DNA from: Streptomyces sp. MH60
GTDB taxonomy: Bacteria; Actinomycetota; Actinomycetes; Streptomycetales; Streptomycetaceae
Assembly: GCF_002939385.1 (NCBI RefSeq)
Contig: NZ_MULI01000015.1
Coordinates: 57,690 to 121,689, forward strand
Direction of reading: 5' to 3'
DNA length: 64,000 bases
A program made the position numbers and the translations under genes. The first letter of the stretch is position 1. Each line of letters opens with the position of its first letter. The notes under the pieces are model-generated. The model ran no database searches. It had not been told where the DNA came from and worked only from the letters and a program-made list of their open reading frames with translations. Below, piece after piece: positions 55,881 through 64,000 of the stretch.

Positions 55881-57260
55881 ATGACAACCACCGATGTCAC
55901 ACGGGTCGCCGCCTACCGGGAGGTGACCGACAGGAACGGACGCGTCTACCGCGTGGGCGAGTCCGACATCGACATCATGGGACGCAAGCGCAAGTGGATG
56001 GTGATCCTGCCCTGGATCGGCATGATGGGCATCTCCTCCGCCGAGTACGCGTTCGCGTCCGCGGAGGACACACTGCACGAGGCCCACCACTGGTCCAGCG
56101 GCAGCATCTACTGGATGATGACCGCCTGGGTGTTCTGCCAGGCCGCGGTCGCGTTCCCGGCGGGGCGGCTGCGGGAGAGCGGCAGACTGCCGGCGCGCTG
56201 GGCGATGATGCTGGGATCGGTCGGCACGCTGCTGGGCTATCTGTCGCTGGCGTTCGCGCCGCACGTCTCGCTCGCCTTCATCGGGTTCGGCGTGTTCAGC
56301 GGCATGGGCGCGGGCATGGTGTACGCGACCTGCGTCAACATGGTCGGCAAGTGGTACCCGGAGCGCAGGGGCGGGAAGACCGGCTTCGTCAACGGCGGCT
56401 TCGCCTACGGCTCGGTGCCGTTCGTCTTCATCTTCCACGGCTACATGGACACCTCCAACTTCCGCTGGGTGCTCATCTCCGCGGGTGTCTTCCTCGCGGC
56501 GATGGTGGCGATCGCCGGCTTCTACTTCCGGGACCCGCCGAAGAACTGGTGGCCGGCCGCCATCGACCCGCTGAACCCGCCGGCCGACCCGCGGGCCCGG
56601 CGTTCGCTGGAGAAGAACCCCCCGGCCGTCAAGCAGTACTCCCCGATGGAGGCGTGGAAGACCGGCCGGGTGGCGCTGATGTGGTTCTGTCTCGCCTGCA
56701 CCTCCGGCGTGAACATCTTCGGCATCGCCTTCCAGGTCGACATCGGCGAGGAGGCGGGCTTCGCGGCCGGGATCGTGGCCGCCGCCATGTCGCTGAAGGC
56801 GATCGTCAACGGCACCGGGCGCGGGGTCATCGGCTGGCTCTCCGACCTCTACGGCCGCAAGCAGTGCCTGCTCTACGTGTGCGCGATCCTGGGCCTCGCC
56901 CAGTTCGGCATCATCTGGTCGGCCTCGATCGAGAACCTGCCGTTGTTCCTGCTCTTCTCGGCCATCTCCGGTTTCGGCGGCGGTGCCATCTTCCCGATGT
57001 TCGCGGCGCTGACGGCGGACTACTTCGGTGAGAACAACAACGCCACCAACTACGGGATGGTCTACAGCTCCAAGCTCGTCTCCGGTCTCGGCGCGGGCAT
57101 GGGTTCCGTGGTCGTCGGCGTCTGGGGCTACAACGGCGCCTTCAGCCTGGCGGGCAGCATCTCGATCTTCGCCGGGTTCGTGGCGCTGTTCCTGCACCCG
57201 CCCGGACGCTCGAAGGACAAGCGCGTCACACCCAACCCCCAGCCGCTCGGAGAGGGGTGA
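55881..57260 (+). CDS. OFA-family MFS transporter (oxalate/formate antiporter-like)
   Basis: This 459-aa protein starts at ATG 55881 with TAGGGG upstream. It has twelve membrane segments in two halves. Characteristic pieces are WMMTAWVFCQAAVAFPAGRLRE, GFGVFSGMGAGMVYATCVNMVGKWYPERRG (the OFA-family GAGxxY-type region) and FGGGAIFPMFAALTADYFGENN. The OFA family includes OxlT, which exchanges oxalate for formate. Given oxc and frc in the same operon, it probably imports oxalate and/or exports formate. Confidence 0.92.
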   Translation: MTTTDVTRVAAYREVTDRNGRVYRVGESDIDIMGRKRKWMVILPWIGMMGISSAEYAFASAEDTLHEAHHWSSGSIYWMMTAWVFCQAAVAFPAGRLRESGRLPARWAMMLGSVGTLLGYLSLAFAPHVSLAFIGFGVFSGMGAGMVYATCVNMVGKWYPERRGGKTGFVNGGFAYGSVPFVFIFHGYMDTSNFRWVLISAGVFLAAMVAIAGFYFRDPPKNWWPAAIDPLNPPADPRARRSLEKNPPAVKQYSPMEAWKTGRVALMWFCLACTSGVNIFGIAFQVDIGEEAGFAAGIVAAAMSLKAIVNGTGRGVIGWLSDLYGRKQCLLYVCAILGLAQFGIIWSASIENLPLFLLFSAISGFGGGAIFPMFAALTADYFGENNNATNYGMVYSSKLVSGLGAGMGSVVVGVWGYNGAFSLAGSISIFAGFVALFLHPPGRSKDKRVTPNPQPLGEG

Positions 57261-57296
57261 ACCGGCGAACCTTCCTCCGCCCGGTCCGTGCCCCGG

Positions 57297-58493
57297 TCAG
57301 TGACGCCGCTTGCGCAGGGCGGCCAGGTTGTCGTAGCTGATCTTGGCCTCCCGCAGTGACTGCGAGGGATCGGTCGCGCTCGGGGAGTTGTCGTCCTCGA
57401 TCATCGGGTTGTGGTAGTTCCGCTGTCCGACCCGGGAGAAGAACGTCGTGTAGTCGATGACCCCGGTTCCGAAGGGCACCATGTCGTAGCCCATGCCGTT
57501 GGTCGTGCTGACGACGCCGTCCTTGGCGTGGAAGAGCGGGTAGCGCCGGTTGTTGCGGACCACCAGCCCGGCGGGGTCGAAGACGTTCTTCCGGGTGGAG
57601 CCGTCGTGGGCGGTGTACTCCTGGAACTTGTACTGGGCGACGTGCGCCCAGAAGATGTCCATCTCCAGCCACACGACCCTCGGGTCGGTGACCTTGAGGA
57701 AGTACTCCAGCTTCCGGATGCCCGAACTGCGGGTCGGCCGGCCCTGGTCGTCCAGCGGGCCCCCGTCGAGCAGGAAGCCGTAGGCGCTGTCGTGGTTGTG
57801 GGTGTAGAGCTTGATGCCCTCGCGGTGGGCGATCGCGCCGAGGGCGTTCCACTTGTCGGCGGCCACGTCCCAGTCGGCGCGGTAGGAGCTGCCGGTGGGG
57901 TCGCCGCCGGTGCCCATGTGGTCCATGCCGAGGATGTTGGCGATCTCCAGGTGCTTCTTGAAGGTGTCCTTGTCCGCCGTGGTCAGCGGCCAGGAGGACG
58001 GGATGAAGCCGTGGTTGCCCTGGGCGCGCAGACCGTAGTCGTCGAGCCAGGAGCGCAGCAGCCGGGCGCCCTGGACGGATTCCAGGCTGGCGCCGCCCGG
58101 GGCGTTGGCGTGCTGGTTGTAGCCGGCGAACTCCACCTGGCGGTAGCCGTGGCGGGACAGCTGCTTGAACACCTCGCGGAAGCCGGAGGGCAGGTCGGAG
58201 GCGAGGGGGTCGCGGGCGGTGGCGTCACGGACGGTGTAGAGGATGATGCCGCGCTTGTCCGCCGGGACGAGGACCTGCCCGTGACCGTGTCCGTGGTCGT
58301 GGTCTCTGCCCCGGTCGTGGGCGAGGGCCGGGGAGGCCCCGAAGACGGGGGCCGCGACGGCTCCGGCGGCCACGGCGGTGCAGGTGCTGAGGAAACGGCG
58401 CCGGTTCACGCCGAGGGCGCGGCGCAGGCTCTCGTCCGGGGCGTCGGCGGCCGGGCCGGCGTCGGTGCGGGAGGGGTCGGTGAACGGGGTCAC
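57297..58493 (-). CDS. Tat-exported sugar phosphate isomerase/epimerase-like TIM-barrel protein
   Basis: I start at GTG 58493 (398 aa); GTG 58568 would add 25 residues. A twin-arginine signal NRRRFLSTCTAVAAGAVAAPVFGA lies near residues 30-53. A His/Asp-rich linker follows (DRGRDHDHGHGHG). The barrel has RGIILYTVRDA, YRQVEFAGYN, KLYTHNHDSAYGF and VVWLEMDIFWAH, matching AP-endonuclease-2/xylose-isomerase-like epimerases with metal-binding His/Glu/Asp. It is exported. Its substrate is unknown. It lies 115 bp after the phosphodiesterase of the ebo-type cluster on the same strand and may belong to it functionally. Confidence 0.88.
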   Translation of the reverse strand: MTPFTDPSRTDAGPAADAPDESLRRALGVNRRRFLSTCTAVAAGAVAAPVFGASPALAHDRGRDHDHGHGHGQVLVPADKRGIILYTVRDATARDPLASDLPSGFREVFKQLSRHGYRQVEFAGYNQHANAPGGASLESVQGARLLRSWLDDYGLRAQGNHGFIPSSWPLTTADKDTFKKHLEIANILGMDHMGTGGDPTGSSYRADWDVAADKWNALGAIAHREGIKLYTHNHDSAYGFLLDGGPLDDQGRPTRSSGIRKLEYFLKVTDPRVVWLEMDIFWAHVAQYKFQEYTAHDGSTRKNVFDPAGLVVRNNRRYPLFHAKDGVVSTTNGMGYDMVPFGTGVIDYTTFFSRVGQRNYHNPMIEDDNSPSATDPSQSLREAKISYDNLAALRKRRH

Positions 58494-58608
58494 GGGTGCC
58501 TGCCTTCTGGGGTCGTGGCCTGCGCCGATGCGGCTCGGGCGGGCCGTTGTCAGTGCCGTGTGTTTCACTCTCGGTAGTCGGATGTCGGAGGGCGTACCGG
58601 GTGGTGCG

Positions 58609-60006
58609 TCAGCCGAGTCCGGCCAGCCGGAGCAGGAGTTGTTTCACGTCGGTGGCCGCGACGCGGTCTCCGACAGCGCGGGGGGTGGAGCAGATGAGGA
58701 GCGGACCGTCGTCGTCGCTCGCGGGGAGGCGGCCGTGGCTGCCTCGAATAGGTGAGGGGTCCAGGGGCACGACCGCCATGCGGTAGCGCATGCCGAGCTT
58801 CTTGCGGGCCAGGGCGCCGGCCGCCTTGACCTTGACGTAGGGGTCGAGCGGGTCCATGAACAGCTCGACCGGGTCGTAGCCGGGTTTGCGGTGGATCTCG
58901 ACGAGCTGCGCGAAGTCGGGCGCGCGGTCGTCGTCGAGCCAGTAGTAGTACGTGAACCAGGCGTCCGGCTCCGCCACGGCGACCAGCTCGCCGGCGCGCG
59001 GGTGGTCGAGGTGCTGGGCCTTCTTGCCCTCGTCGTCGAGGAGTTGCTCGATGCCGGGCAGCCCTTCCAGGGCGGCACGGGTCGCGTCGAGATCCTCGGG
59101 GCGGCGGACGTACACGTGGGCGATCTGGTGGTCGGCGACCGCGAAGGCGCGGGAGGCCATCGGGTCGAGGTATTCCATGCCGTCCTGGGTGTGCACCTCG
59201 AGCAGTCCGGCGCGGCGCAGGGCGCGGTTGATGTCCACGGGCCGGCTGACGGGGGTGATGCCGTACTCGGACAGCGCGACGACGGTGCGGCCCTCGGCGC
59301 GGGCGTCGTCGAGCAGCGGGGCCAGCGCCGCGTCGAGGTCGGCGGCGGCCTTCAGGGAGCGCGGGTCGTCGGGGCCGAAGCGCTGCAGGTCGTAGTCGAG
59401 GTGAGGGAGGTAGCAGAGGGTCAGGTCGGGGTGCCGGGTGGCCATGATGTGCCGGGTGGCGTCGATGATCCACTGGCTGGAGACCAGGTCCGCGCCGGGG
59501 CCCCAGAAGTGGAAGAGCGGGAAGGTGCCGAGCTTGTCGGTGAGTTCGTCGTGCAGGGCCGGGGGCCTGGTGTAGCAGTCGGGTTCCTTGCGGCCGTCGG
59601 CGTAGTAGACGGGACGGGGGGTGACGGTGAAGTCGGTGTCGGCGCCCATGGCGTACCACCAGCAGATGTTGGCGACGGTGTAGCCGGGGTGGGCGCGGCG
59701 GGCGGCGTCCCAGAGTCGGTCGCCGGCGACGAGTCCGTTGTGCTGGCGCCACAGCAGGACGTCGCCGAGTTCGCGGAAGTACCAGCCGTTGCCGACGATG
59801 CCGTGCTCGGAGGGCATGGTGCCGGTCAGGAAGGTGGACTGGGCGGCGCAGGTGACGGCGGGCAGGACGGTGCCGAGCGGGGCCCGGGAGCCGGACTGGC
59901 CGAGCTGCTTGAGGTGGGGCATGTGGTCGAGGAGACGGGGGGTGAGACCGACGACGTCCAAGACGAGGAGGGGGGTGGGTCCGTCGGAGGGGGCGGGTCG
60001 GGTCAT
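58609..60006 (-). CDS. Alkaline-phosphatase-superfamily phosphodiesterase of the ebo cluster
   Basis: This 465-aa cytosolic protein belongs to the type I phosphodiesterase/nucleotide pyrophosphatase group. The N-terminal LLVLDVVGLTPRLL supplies the first metal Asp. PAVTCAAQSTFLTGTMPSEHGIVGNGWYF contains the nucleophilic Thr region. Further metal ligands are in YLPHLDYDLQRFGP and ALSEYGI, and a late His is in VADHQIAHVY. The start overlaps the eboE stop (ATGA), so it is part of the ebo operon. It is probably the phosphodiesterase member (eboF-like); the name is not certain. Confidence 0.88.
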   Translation of the reverse strand: MTRPAPSDGPTPLLVLDVVGLTPRLLDHMPHLKQLGQSGSRAPLGTVLPAVTCAAQSTFLTGTMPSEHGIVGNGWYFRELGDVLLWRQHNGLVAGDRLWDAARRAHPGYTVANICWWYAMGADTDFTVTPRPVYYADGRKEPDCYTRPPALHDELTDKLGTFPLFHFWGPGADLVSSQWIIDATRHIMATRHPDLTLCYLPHLDYDLQRFGPDDPRSLKAAADLDAALAPLLDDARAEGRTVVALSEYGITPVSRPVDINRALRRAGLLEVHTQDGMEYLDPMASRAFAVADHQIAHVYVRRPEDLDATRAALEGLPGIEQLLDDEGKKAQHLDHPRAGELVAVAEPDAWFTYYYWLDDDRAPDFAQLVEIHRKPGYDPVELFMDPLDPYVKVKAAGALARKKLGMRYRMAVVPLDPSPIRGSHGRLPASDDDGPLLICSTPRAVGDRVAATDVKQLLLRLAGLG

Positions 60007-61178
60007 GGCAGCTCCTTCAGGCCGAGGTCCGTCAACAGGTCGCGGGCGAGGGTCAGCTCGGCGGCGATGCCGTCGGTGAGCTGGGCGCGGGCACGGGGCC
60101 GCAGCTCGGGCGGGAGGGCCTGCCAGGTGTAGGTCTCGACCTCCAGGTGCCGGGTGAGCGGGTGCGGGCCGCCGACGAGCCGGGTCAGCGCGGCCTCGAG
60201 TACCGGAAGGGTGGAGGTGAGGGGCGCGGCGGGGGCCGCGTGCAGGGGGACGTGGAAGTGGGCGCGCCAGGGCGCGGTGTCGGGCAGCGGGCCGCCGTCC
60301 GCGAGGGCCTCGTCGAGGTCGTCGGTGCCGTGCAGGCCGCCGGACGGGGTGGTGGTGCGGGTCTGGTGCAGGAAGCGCGGCTCGGCGAAGGCGGCGAGGG
60401 CTTCGCGGACCGCGGGGTCGGCGGGGTGTTCGGCGTGCAGTGCGGCGGACAGCTGGGACTTGACGACGGGCACCCGGGCGGCCGTGAGGGCGTCCAGGGC
60501 GGTGTGCGGGTCTTCGAAGGAGGTGGCGAGGTGGCAGGTGTCGACGCAGACGCCGATGCGGTCGTGGGCGATCGCGGTCAGCGGGGCGAGGGCGTCGTGG
60601 GTGGTCTCGACGACGCAGCCGGGTTCCGGTTCCAGGCCGACGCGGATGGAGCGGCCGGTCAGCTCCTGGAGCGCGTCGAGGCGTTCGGCGAGGGTGACGA
60701 GGGCGGCGCGGGCCTTGTCGGCCCGGGTGTCGTCGTAGGCGGTGCGCCAGGCGAGCGGCAGGGTGGAGATGGTGCCGTCCGTGACGTCGTCGGGCAGCAG
60801 TCCGGCGAGCAGCCGGGCCAGGGAGGTGGTGTGTTCGAGGCGTTCGGGGTCGGCCCAGTCCGGCTTGTAGACGCGGTACTTGACCTCCTCGGCGCCGAAG
60901 CCCTCATAGGGAAAGCCGTTGAGGGTGACGACCTCCAGGCCGCGCCGGTCGAGTTCGGTGCGCAGGCCGCGCAGGGCGGCGGGGTCGGTGACCAGCGCGT
61001 GGGCGGCGTCGCGGGCGAGCCAGAGCCCGATGCCGAGGCGGTCGCGGCCCAGGCGTCTGCGGACCGGCTCGCAGTGGTCGCGGAGCTGGGCGAGGACGCC
61101 GTCCAGGGTCTCGGCGGGGTGGACGTTGGTGCAGTAGGCGAGGTGGACGGTGGAGCCGTCGGGGTGCCGGAAGCGCAT
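60003..61178 (-). CDS. eboE: EboE-type metabolite-traffic TIM-barrel protein
   Basis: This 391-aa protein starts at ATG 61178, 3 bp after the eboB stop. EboE signs are HLAYCTNVHPAETLDGVLAQL at the N-terminus, TLNGFPYEGFGAEEVKYRVYKPDW, LEPEPGCVVET, GVCVDTCHLATSFED, and HLEVETYTWQALP near the end. The family is a xylose-isomerase-like barrel. In cyanobacteria the ebo genes are needed to move a scytonemin precursor to the periplasm; the enzymatic role of EboE is unknown. Here the exported or matured metabolite is unidentified. Confidence 0.93.
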   Translation of the reverse strand: MRFRHPDGSTVHLAYCTNVHPAETLDGVLAQLRDHCEPVRRRLGRDRLGIGLWLARDAAHALVTDPAALRGLRTELDRRGLEVVTLNGFPYEGFGAEEVKYRVYKPDWADPERLEHTTSLARLLAGLLPDDVTDGTISTLPLAWRTAYDDTRADKARAALVTLAERLDALQELTGRSIRVGLEPEPGCVVETTHDALAPLTAIAHDRIGVCVDTCHLATSFEDPHTALDALTAARVPVVKSQLSAALHAEHPADPAVREALAAFAEPRFLHQTRTTTPSGGLHGTDDLDEALADGGPLPDTAPWRAHFHVPLHAAPAAPLTSTLPVLEAALTRLVGGPHPLTRHLEVETYTWQALPPELRPRARAQLTDGIAAELTLARDLLTDLGLKELP

Positions 61179-61181
61179 GGC

Positions 61182-62030
61182 TCACTCCCCGCCGCGCAGG
61201 ATGGAGTTGCCCTCGTGGGTGGCCTCGCCGGAGGTCACGTCGAGTTCCAGCCGTCCGCTGAGCCCGTAGAAGGCGACGGGGTTGCGCCACAGCACCCGGT
61301 CCACGTCGTCCTCGGTGAAGCCCTCGGCGAGCATCAGGTCGCCGACCTTGCGGGTCTTGAGCGGGTCGCTCCTGCCCCAGTCGGCGGCGGAGTTCACCAG
61401 CACCTGTTCGGGGCCGTACTCGCGCAGCAGGGCGACCATCCGGGCCTCGTCCATCTTGGTGTCCGGATAGACGGAGAAGCCGAGCCAGGCGCCGCTGTCC
61501 TTGGCCTCCTTGACGGTGGTCTCGTTGAGATGGTCGACGAGGACCCGTTCCGTCGGCAGTGCGGACTCCCGGACCGCGTCCAGGGTGCGGCGCAGACCGG
61601 CGAGCTTGTCGCGGTGCGGGGTGTGGACCAGGGCGGGCAGCCCGTGGTCGGCGGCGAGCTGGAGCTGGGTGGCCAGGGCGGTGTCCTCGGCGGGGGTCAT
61701 CGAGTCGTAGCCGATCTCGCCGACGGCCACCACCCGGTCCTTGACGAGATAGCGGGGCAGCTCGTCGAGGACGGGCAGGCACCGGGGGTCGTTGGCCTCC
61801 TTGGGGTTGAGGGCGATCGTGCAGTGGTGGGCGATGCCGTACTGGGCGGCGCGGAAGGGTTCCCAGCCGAGCAGGGCGTCGAAGTAGTCGCGGAAGGAGG
61901 CGGGAGAGGTGCGGGGCTGGCCGAGCCAGAAGGAGGGTTCGACGAGGGCGCGGACACCTGCCGCGTACATGGCCTCGTAGTCGTCGGTGGTCCGGGAGGT
62001 CATGTGGATGTGGGGGTCGAAGATGCGCAT
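61182..62030 (-). CDS. eboB: TatD-family metal-dependent hydrolase (EboB)
   Basis: This 282-aa protein starts at ATG 62030, overlapping the eboA stop (TGATG). TatD metal ligands are FDPHIHM (HxH at residues 6-8), Glu in VAVGEIGYDSM, His in ALVHTPHRDK, His in VLVDHLNETTV, and an Asp in NSAADWGRSD. The family contains nucleases and other metallohydrolases. The ebo context makes it EboB. It probably acts on the cluster's metabolite and not on DNA, which is inference. Confidence 0.93.
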   Translation of the reverse strand: MRIFDPHIHMTSRTTDDYEAMYAAGVRALVEPSFWLGQPRTSPASFRDYFDALLGWEPFRAAQYGIAHHCTIALNPKEANDPRCLPVLDELPRYLVKDRVVAVGEIGYDSMTPAEDTALATQLQLAADHGLPALVHTPHRDKLAGLRRTLDAVRESALPTERVLVDHLNETTVKEAKDSGAWLGFSVYPDTKMDEARMVALLREYGPEQVLVNSAADWGRSDPLKTRKVGDLMLAEGFTEDDVDRVLWRNPVAFYGLSGRLELDVTSGEATHEGNSILRGGE

Positions 62031-62767
62031 CAGGACTCCTTGCCGTGGGGGTCGGCCGTGCCGGGCGCGGGGCGTCCGGACTCGGTCAGGGCCAGGACGC
62101 GGTGCAGGTCTTCGGGGACTGCGCGGTCCGCGGCGGTGCGTTCGGCGGCGTAGTCGGCGAGCATCCGGGCGAGTTCGTCGTCGCCGCGGGCCCGGCGGGC
62201 GAGGTCCGCCACGCTGTCCACGGGGACGCCCGTGAACAGGCACTTCAGTACGGCGTGCCGCCACTGGTGCGCGTCGAGGTGCCGGGCGGCGTACGGGCCG
62301 AGGGCGGCGGCGACGAGCCGGGTGTCGTTGGTGCGCAGGGCGTCCTCGACGAGTGGGAGGGCGTCCGGTCCCGGCACCAGGTGGGGCAGGGCGTGCAGGA
62401 CGGCACGGCGTTCGTCGGCGGTGCCCTGGCTGTAGACCCGGGTCAGGGCGTCGGTGTCGGCGCGGGCGGCGTGCAGGACGAGGACGCGTGCGGCGTCGGC
62501 GTGGGCGGGCCCGCAGCGGCGGCCGGCCTCGGCGAGGCGCAGTTCCCACACCGAGATGGGGCCGTGGGTGCCGGGGTGGGCGGCGGCCTCGTCGAGGGCC
62601 TGGTCCAGCCAGGCGCGGGCGGCTCCGCCGAGTCGGGCGGAGAGGGCGGCGCGCAGGTCGGCGGGCGGGACGTGGGCGGGGGTGGTGCCCTGGGGGTCCT
62701 GACCGCCGGGAGTGCCTTCCGCGTCCTGGGTGCGGGGGGTGACGTGGGTGGCGTGTGGCTGCGTCAT
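62030..62767 (-). CDS. eboA: EboA-domain protein
   Basis: This 245-aa, helix-rich protein starts at ATG 62767. The EboA pattern is visible: WLDQALDEAAAHPG, RCGPAHADAARVLVLHAA, YSQGTADERRAVLHALPHL, DALRTNDTRLVAAALGPYAARHLDAHQWRHAVLKCLFTGVPVDSV. The HEAT-like helices suggest a scaffold. No catalytic motif is seen. It follows the TIM-barrel epimerase by 13 bp and overlaps eboB. Confidence 0.92.
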   Translation of the reverse strand: MTQPHATHVTPRTQDAEGTPGGQDPQGTTPAHVPPADLRAALSARLGGAARAWLDQALDEAAAHPGTHGPISVWELRLAEAGRRCGPAHADAARVLVLHAARADTDALTRVYSQGTADERRAVLHALPHLVPGPDALPLVEDALRTNDTRLVAAALGPYAARHLDAHQWRHAVLKCLFTGVPVDSVADLARRARGDDELARMLADYAAERTAADRAVPEDLHRVLALTESGRPAPGTADPHGKES

Positions 62768-62780
62768 GGTGTGGCTCCCT

Positions 62781-63749
62781 TCAGTGGGTGGCGGAGGGCT
62801 CGCCCGAGCGGTTGGTGCGGCCCGGCGCCGGTGCGGCCCGGCGCAGGAACGGGAGGGAGCGTTCGGCGAAGTGGGGGCCCGCGTGGGAGTGGCGGGGCAG
62901 TTCGACGACGGTCAGGCCCTGGTAGCCGGTGGCGGCGAGGGCCTCCAGGACGGGCGGGAAGTCGATCTCGCCGTCACCGAGGGGGAGGTGTTCGTGGACA
63001 CCGCGGCGCATGTCCTCGATCTGCACGTGGCGCAGCCAGGGGGCGGCGGCGCGCACGCAGTCGGCGGGCGGGAGCGGTTCGAGGCACTGGCAGTGGCCGA
63101 TGTCCAGGGTGAGCCCGAGGTGTCCGGGGTCGCCGAGGGTGCGGCGCAGGGTGTGGAAGTCGGCGAGGGTGGCGAGCAGGTGCCCGGGTTCGGGCTCCAC
63201 CGCGAGGGGGACGCCCGCGGTGGCGGCGGCGTCCAGGACCGGGGCGAGGGCCTCGGCCAGCCGCTTCCACGCCGTGTCCTCGTCCGTGCCCGCCGGCATC
63301 ACGCCGCTGAAGCAGTGCACGGCGTGGGCGCCGAGGTCGGCGGCGACCCGGACGGCGCGCACCAGGAGGCCGGCGCGGCGGGCGCGGTCCTCCGGGTCGG
63401 GGTCGAGCAGGGAGGGGCCGTGCTTGCGGCGCGGGTCGAGCACGTAGCGGGCGCCGGTCTCCACGGTGACGCCCAGACCGAGCGCGTCCAGCCGCCGGGC
63501 GACCCGGCGGGTGCGGGCGGCGAGGTCGTCGGCGAGCGGGTCGAGGTGCATGTGGTCGAGGGTCAGGCCGACGCCGTCGTAGCCGAGGTCGGCGAGGAGG
63601 GCGAGGGCGTCGTCGAGGCGGAGGTCGGCGAGGCCGTTGGTGCCGTAGCCGAAGCGGAGCGGCCGCGTGAGCCCCCCGGCCCCGGCTCCGGCGTCGTCCG
63701 CTCCCGGGTTCGGCGCCTGCGTCGGCCCGTGGTTCGGGTTCCGGCTCAT
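62781..63749 (-). CDS. Sugar phosphate isomerase/epimerase-like TIM-barrel protein of the ebo cluster
   Basis: This 322-aa protein starts at ATG 63749, overlapping the stop of the UbiA-like gene (ATGA). The barrel has FGYGTNGLADLRLDDALALLADLGYDGVGL, DHMHLDPL, AVEPEPGHLLAT (metal Glu), GLTLDIGHCQCLEP (Asp/His) and RHVQIEDMRRGVHEHLPLGDGEIDF (His/Glu). This is the standard AP-endonuclease-2/xylose-isomerase-like metal set. The substrate is unknown. It is the second such barrel in the ebo operon after EboE. Confidence 0.92.
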   Translation of the reverse strand: MSRNPNHGPTQAPNPGADDAGAGAGGLTRPLRFGYGTNGLADLRLDDALALLADLGYDGVGLTLDHMHLDPLADDLAARTRRVARRLDALGLGVTVETGARYVLDPRRKHGPSLLDPDPEDRARRAGLLVRAVRVAADLGAHAVHCFSGVMPAGTDEDTAWKRLAEALAPVLDAAATAGVPLAVEPEPGHLLATLADFHTLRRTLGDPGHLGLTLDIGHCQCLEPLPPADCVRAAAPWLRHVQIEDMRRGVHEHLPLGDGEIDFPPVLEALAATGYQGLTVVELPRHSHAGPHFAERSLPFLRRAAPAPGRTNRSGEPSATH

Positions 63750-64000
63750 GTGATGCTCACCTTCCTCATGGCGGACCTCCTCGCGAACAGCCGGCCGGCC
63801 GGTGCGAGGGCCGCGACCAGGAGGGACACGGCCCCCGCGCCGGAGCGGGCGGCGAGCGCGGCCTGGAGCGGGACCGTGGCCCGGATGCCGCCGCCCACGG
63901 CGCGTTGGGTGAGCGGGGGTGAGGGGTTGAGCGCGGCGTGGACGTAGGGGCGGGCGGCCGTCGCGGCGTAGGCGGCGCCCAGGGCGGCAGCGAGGACGTC
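63746..64000 (-). CDS. eboC: C-terminal part of UbiA-like membrane prenyltransferase (EboC), gene continues past window
   Basis: The minus strand is open from the right edge to a TGA at 63748-63746. About 84 residues are visible, with hydrophobic segments (LAAALGAAYAATAARPY, AVSLLVAALAPAGRLF) and the motif LNPSPPLTQRAVGGGIRATVPLQAALAAR. That motif fits the C-terminal end of the UbiA-family protein found in ebo clusters. The catalytic Asp motifs lie outside the window. The stop overlaps the next ATG, so it is in the same operon. Confidence 0.75.
   Translation of the reverse strand, partial: DVLAAALGAAYAATAARPYVHAALNPSPPLTQRAVGGGIRATVPLQAALAARSGAGAVSLLVAALAPAGRLFARRSAMRKVSIT

Noticed and set aside
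60147..62153. A 668-codon plus-strand frame over eboE and eboB
   Set aside because: It is antisense to two recognised ebo genes and its Gly/Val/Asp-rich composition is typical of a shadow frame.

Overview
The window is a piece of a high-GC actinobacterial chromosome, almost certainly from a Streptomyces. GC content is high throughout and third codon positions are nearly always G or C. Start sites use AGGAG/GAAGG ribosome sites and GTG starts. Several gene families seen here are typical of streptomycetes: the DUF574 SAM-methyltransferase, the SWIM/vWA/MoxR/DUF5682 cluster, the MmyB-type XRE regulator, a second EF-G and an ebo cluster. I see no insertion sequence, phage or CRISPR.

Layout. (1) 1-4 kb: a TPR protein cut by the left edge, probably with a CHAT protease domain beyond it. 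It is divergent from a small Cys-motif protein and a membrane protein, and a 17-bp tandem repeat array lies between them. (2) 4-9.7 kb: small regulator/enzyme modules, namely HxlR with an epoxide-hydrolase-like enzyme and a PPOX flavoprotein, MmyB-type XRE with a zinc alcohol dehydrogenase and a cupin, and an SDR. (3) 9.9-12.6 kb: two secreted proteins, an esterase and a SPOR-containing phosphodiester glycosidase. (4) 12.7-21.5 kb: a compact five-gene operon (SWIM zinc finger, unknown 467-aa protein, vWA, MoxR ATPase, DUF5682). It is flanked by a decayed DUF574 methyltransferase on one side and an intact one on the other. (5) 21.5-27.6 kb: a beta-glucoside uptake operon (binding lipoprotein, two permeases, GH1) divergent from a ROK repressor. 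(6) 27.7-37.3 kb: a TetR regulator and a LacI-controlled secreted glycan-degradation locus (GH3, a clan-A glycosidase with an F5/8 domain, DUF1996, a Tat beta-helix protein) with shared AGAGCGCTCT operators. (7) 37.3-45.4 kb: an EF-G paralogue with a structured leader, a three-gene ABC exporter/phosphoesterase operon, and tRNA-Leu(GAG). (8) 45.5-57.3 kb: a DUF2254 membrane protein, then an oxalate/C2 divergon. On the minus strand are sucC-sucD-aldehyde dehydrogenase; on the plus strand are oxalyl-CoA decarboxylase, formyl-CoA transferase, an ADP-forming acyl-CoA ligase and an OFA-family transporter. A 24-bp palindrome lies between them. (9) 57.3-64 kb: an ebo-type cluster (eboA, eboB, eboE, an AP-superfamily phosphodiesterase, two TIM-barrel epimerases and the end of a UbiA-like eboC) running off the right edge.

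How the genes work together. The two sugar loci probably handle beta-glucans: secreted enzymes cut the polymer, the ABC system imports oligosaccharides, and GH1 and GH3 release glucose. The oxalate divergon would import oxalate, charge it with CoA by exchange from formyl-CoA, decarboxylate it, and handle the remaining CoA esters with the acyl-CoA ligases. The SWIM/vWA/MoxR/DUF5682 operon and the CHAT-type divergon look like regulated NTP-dependent or protease-based machines whose targets are unknown. They are the best candidates for poorly described biology in the window.
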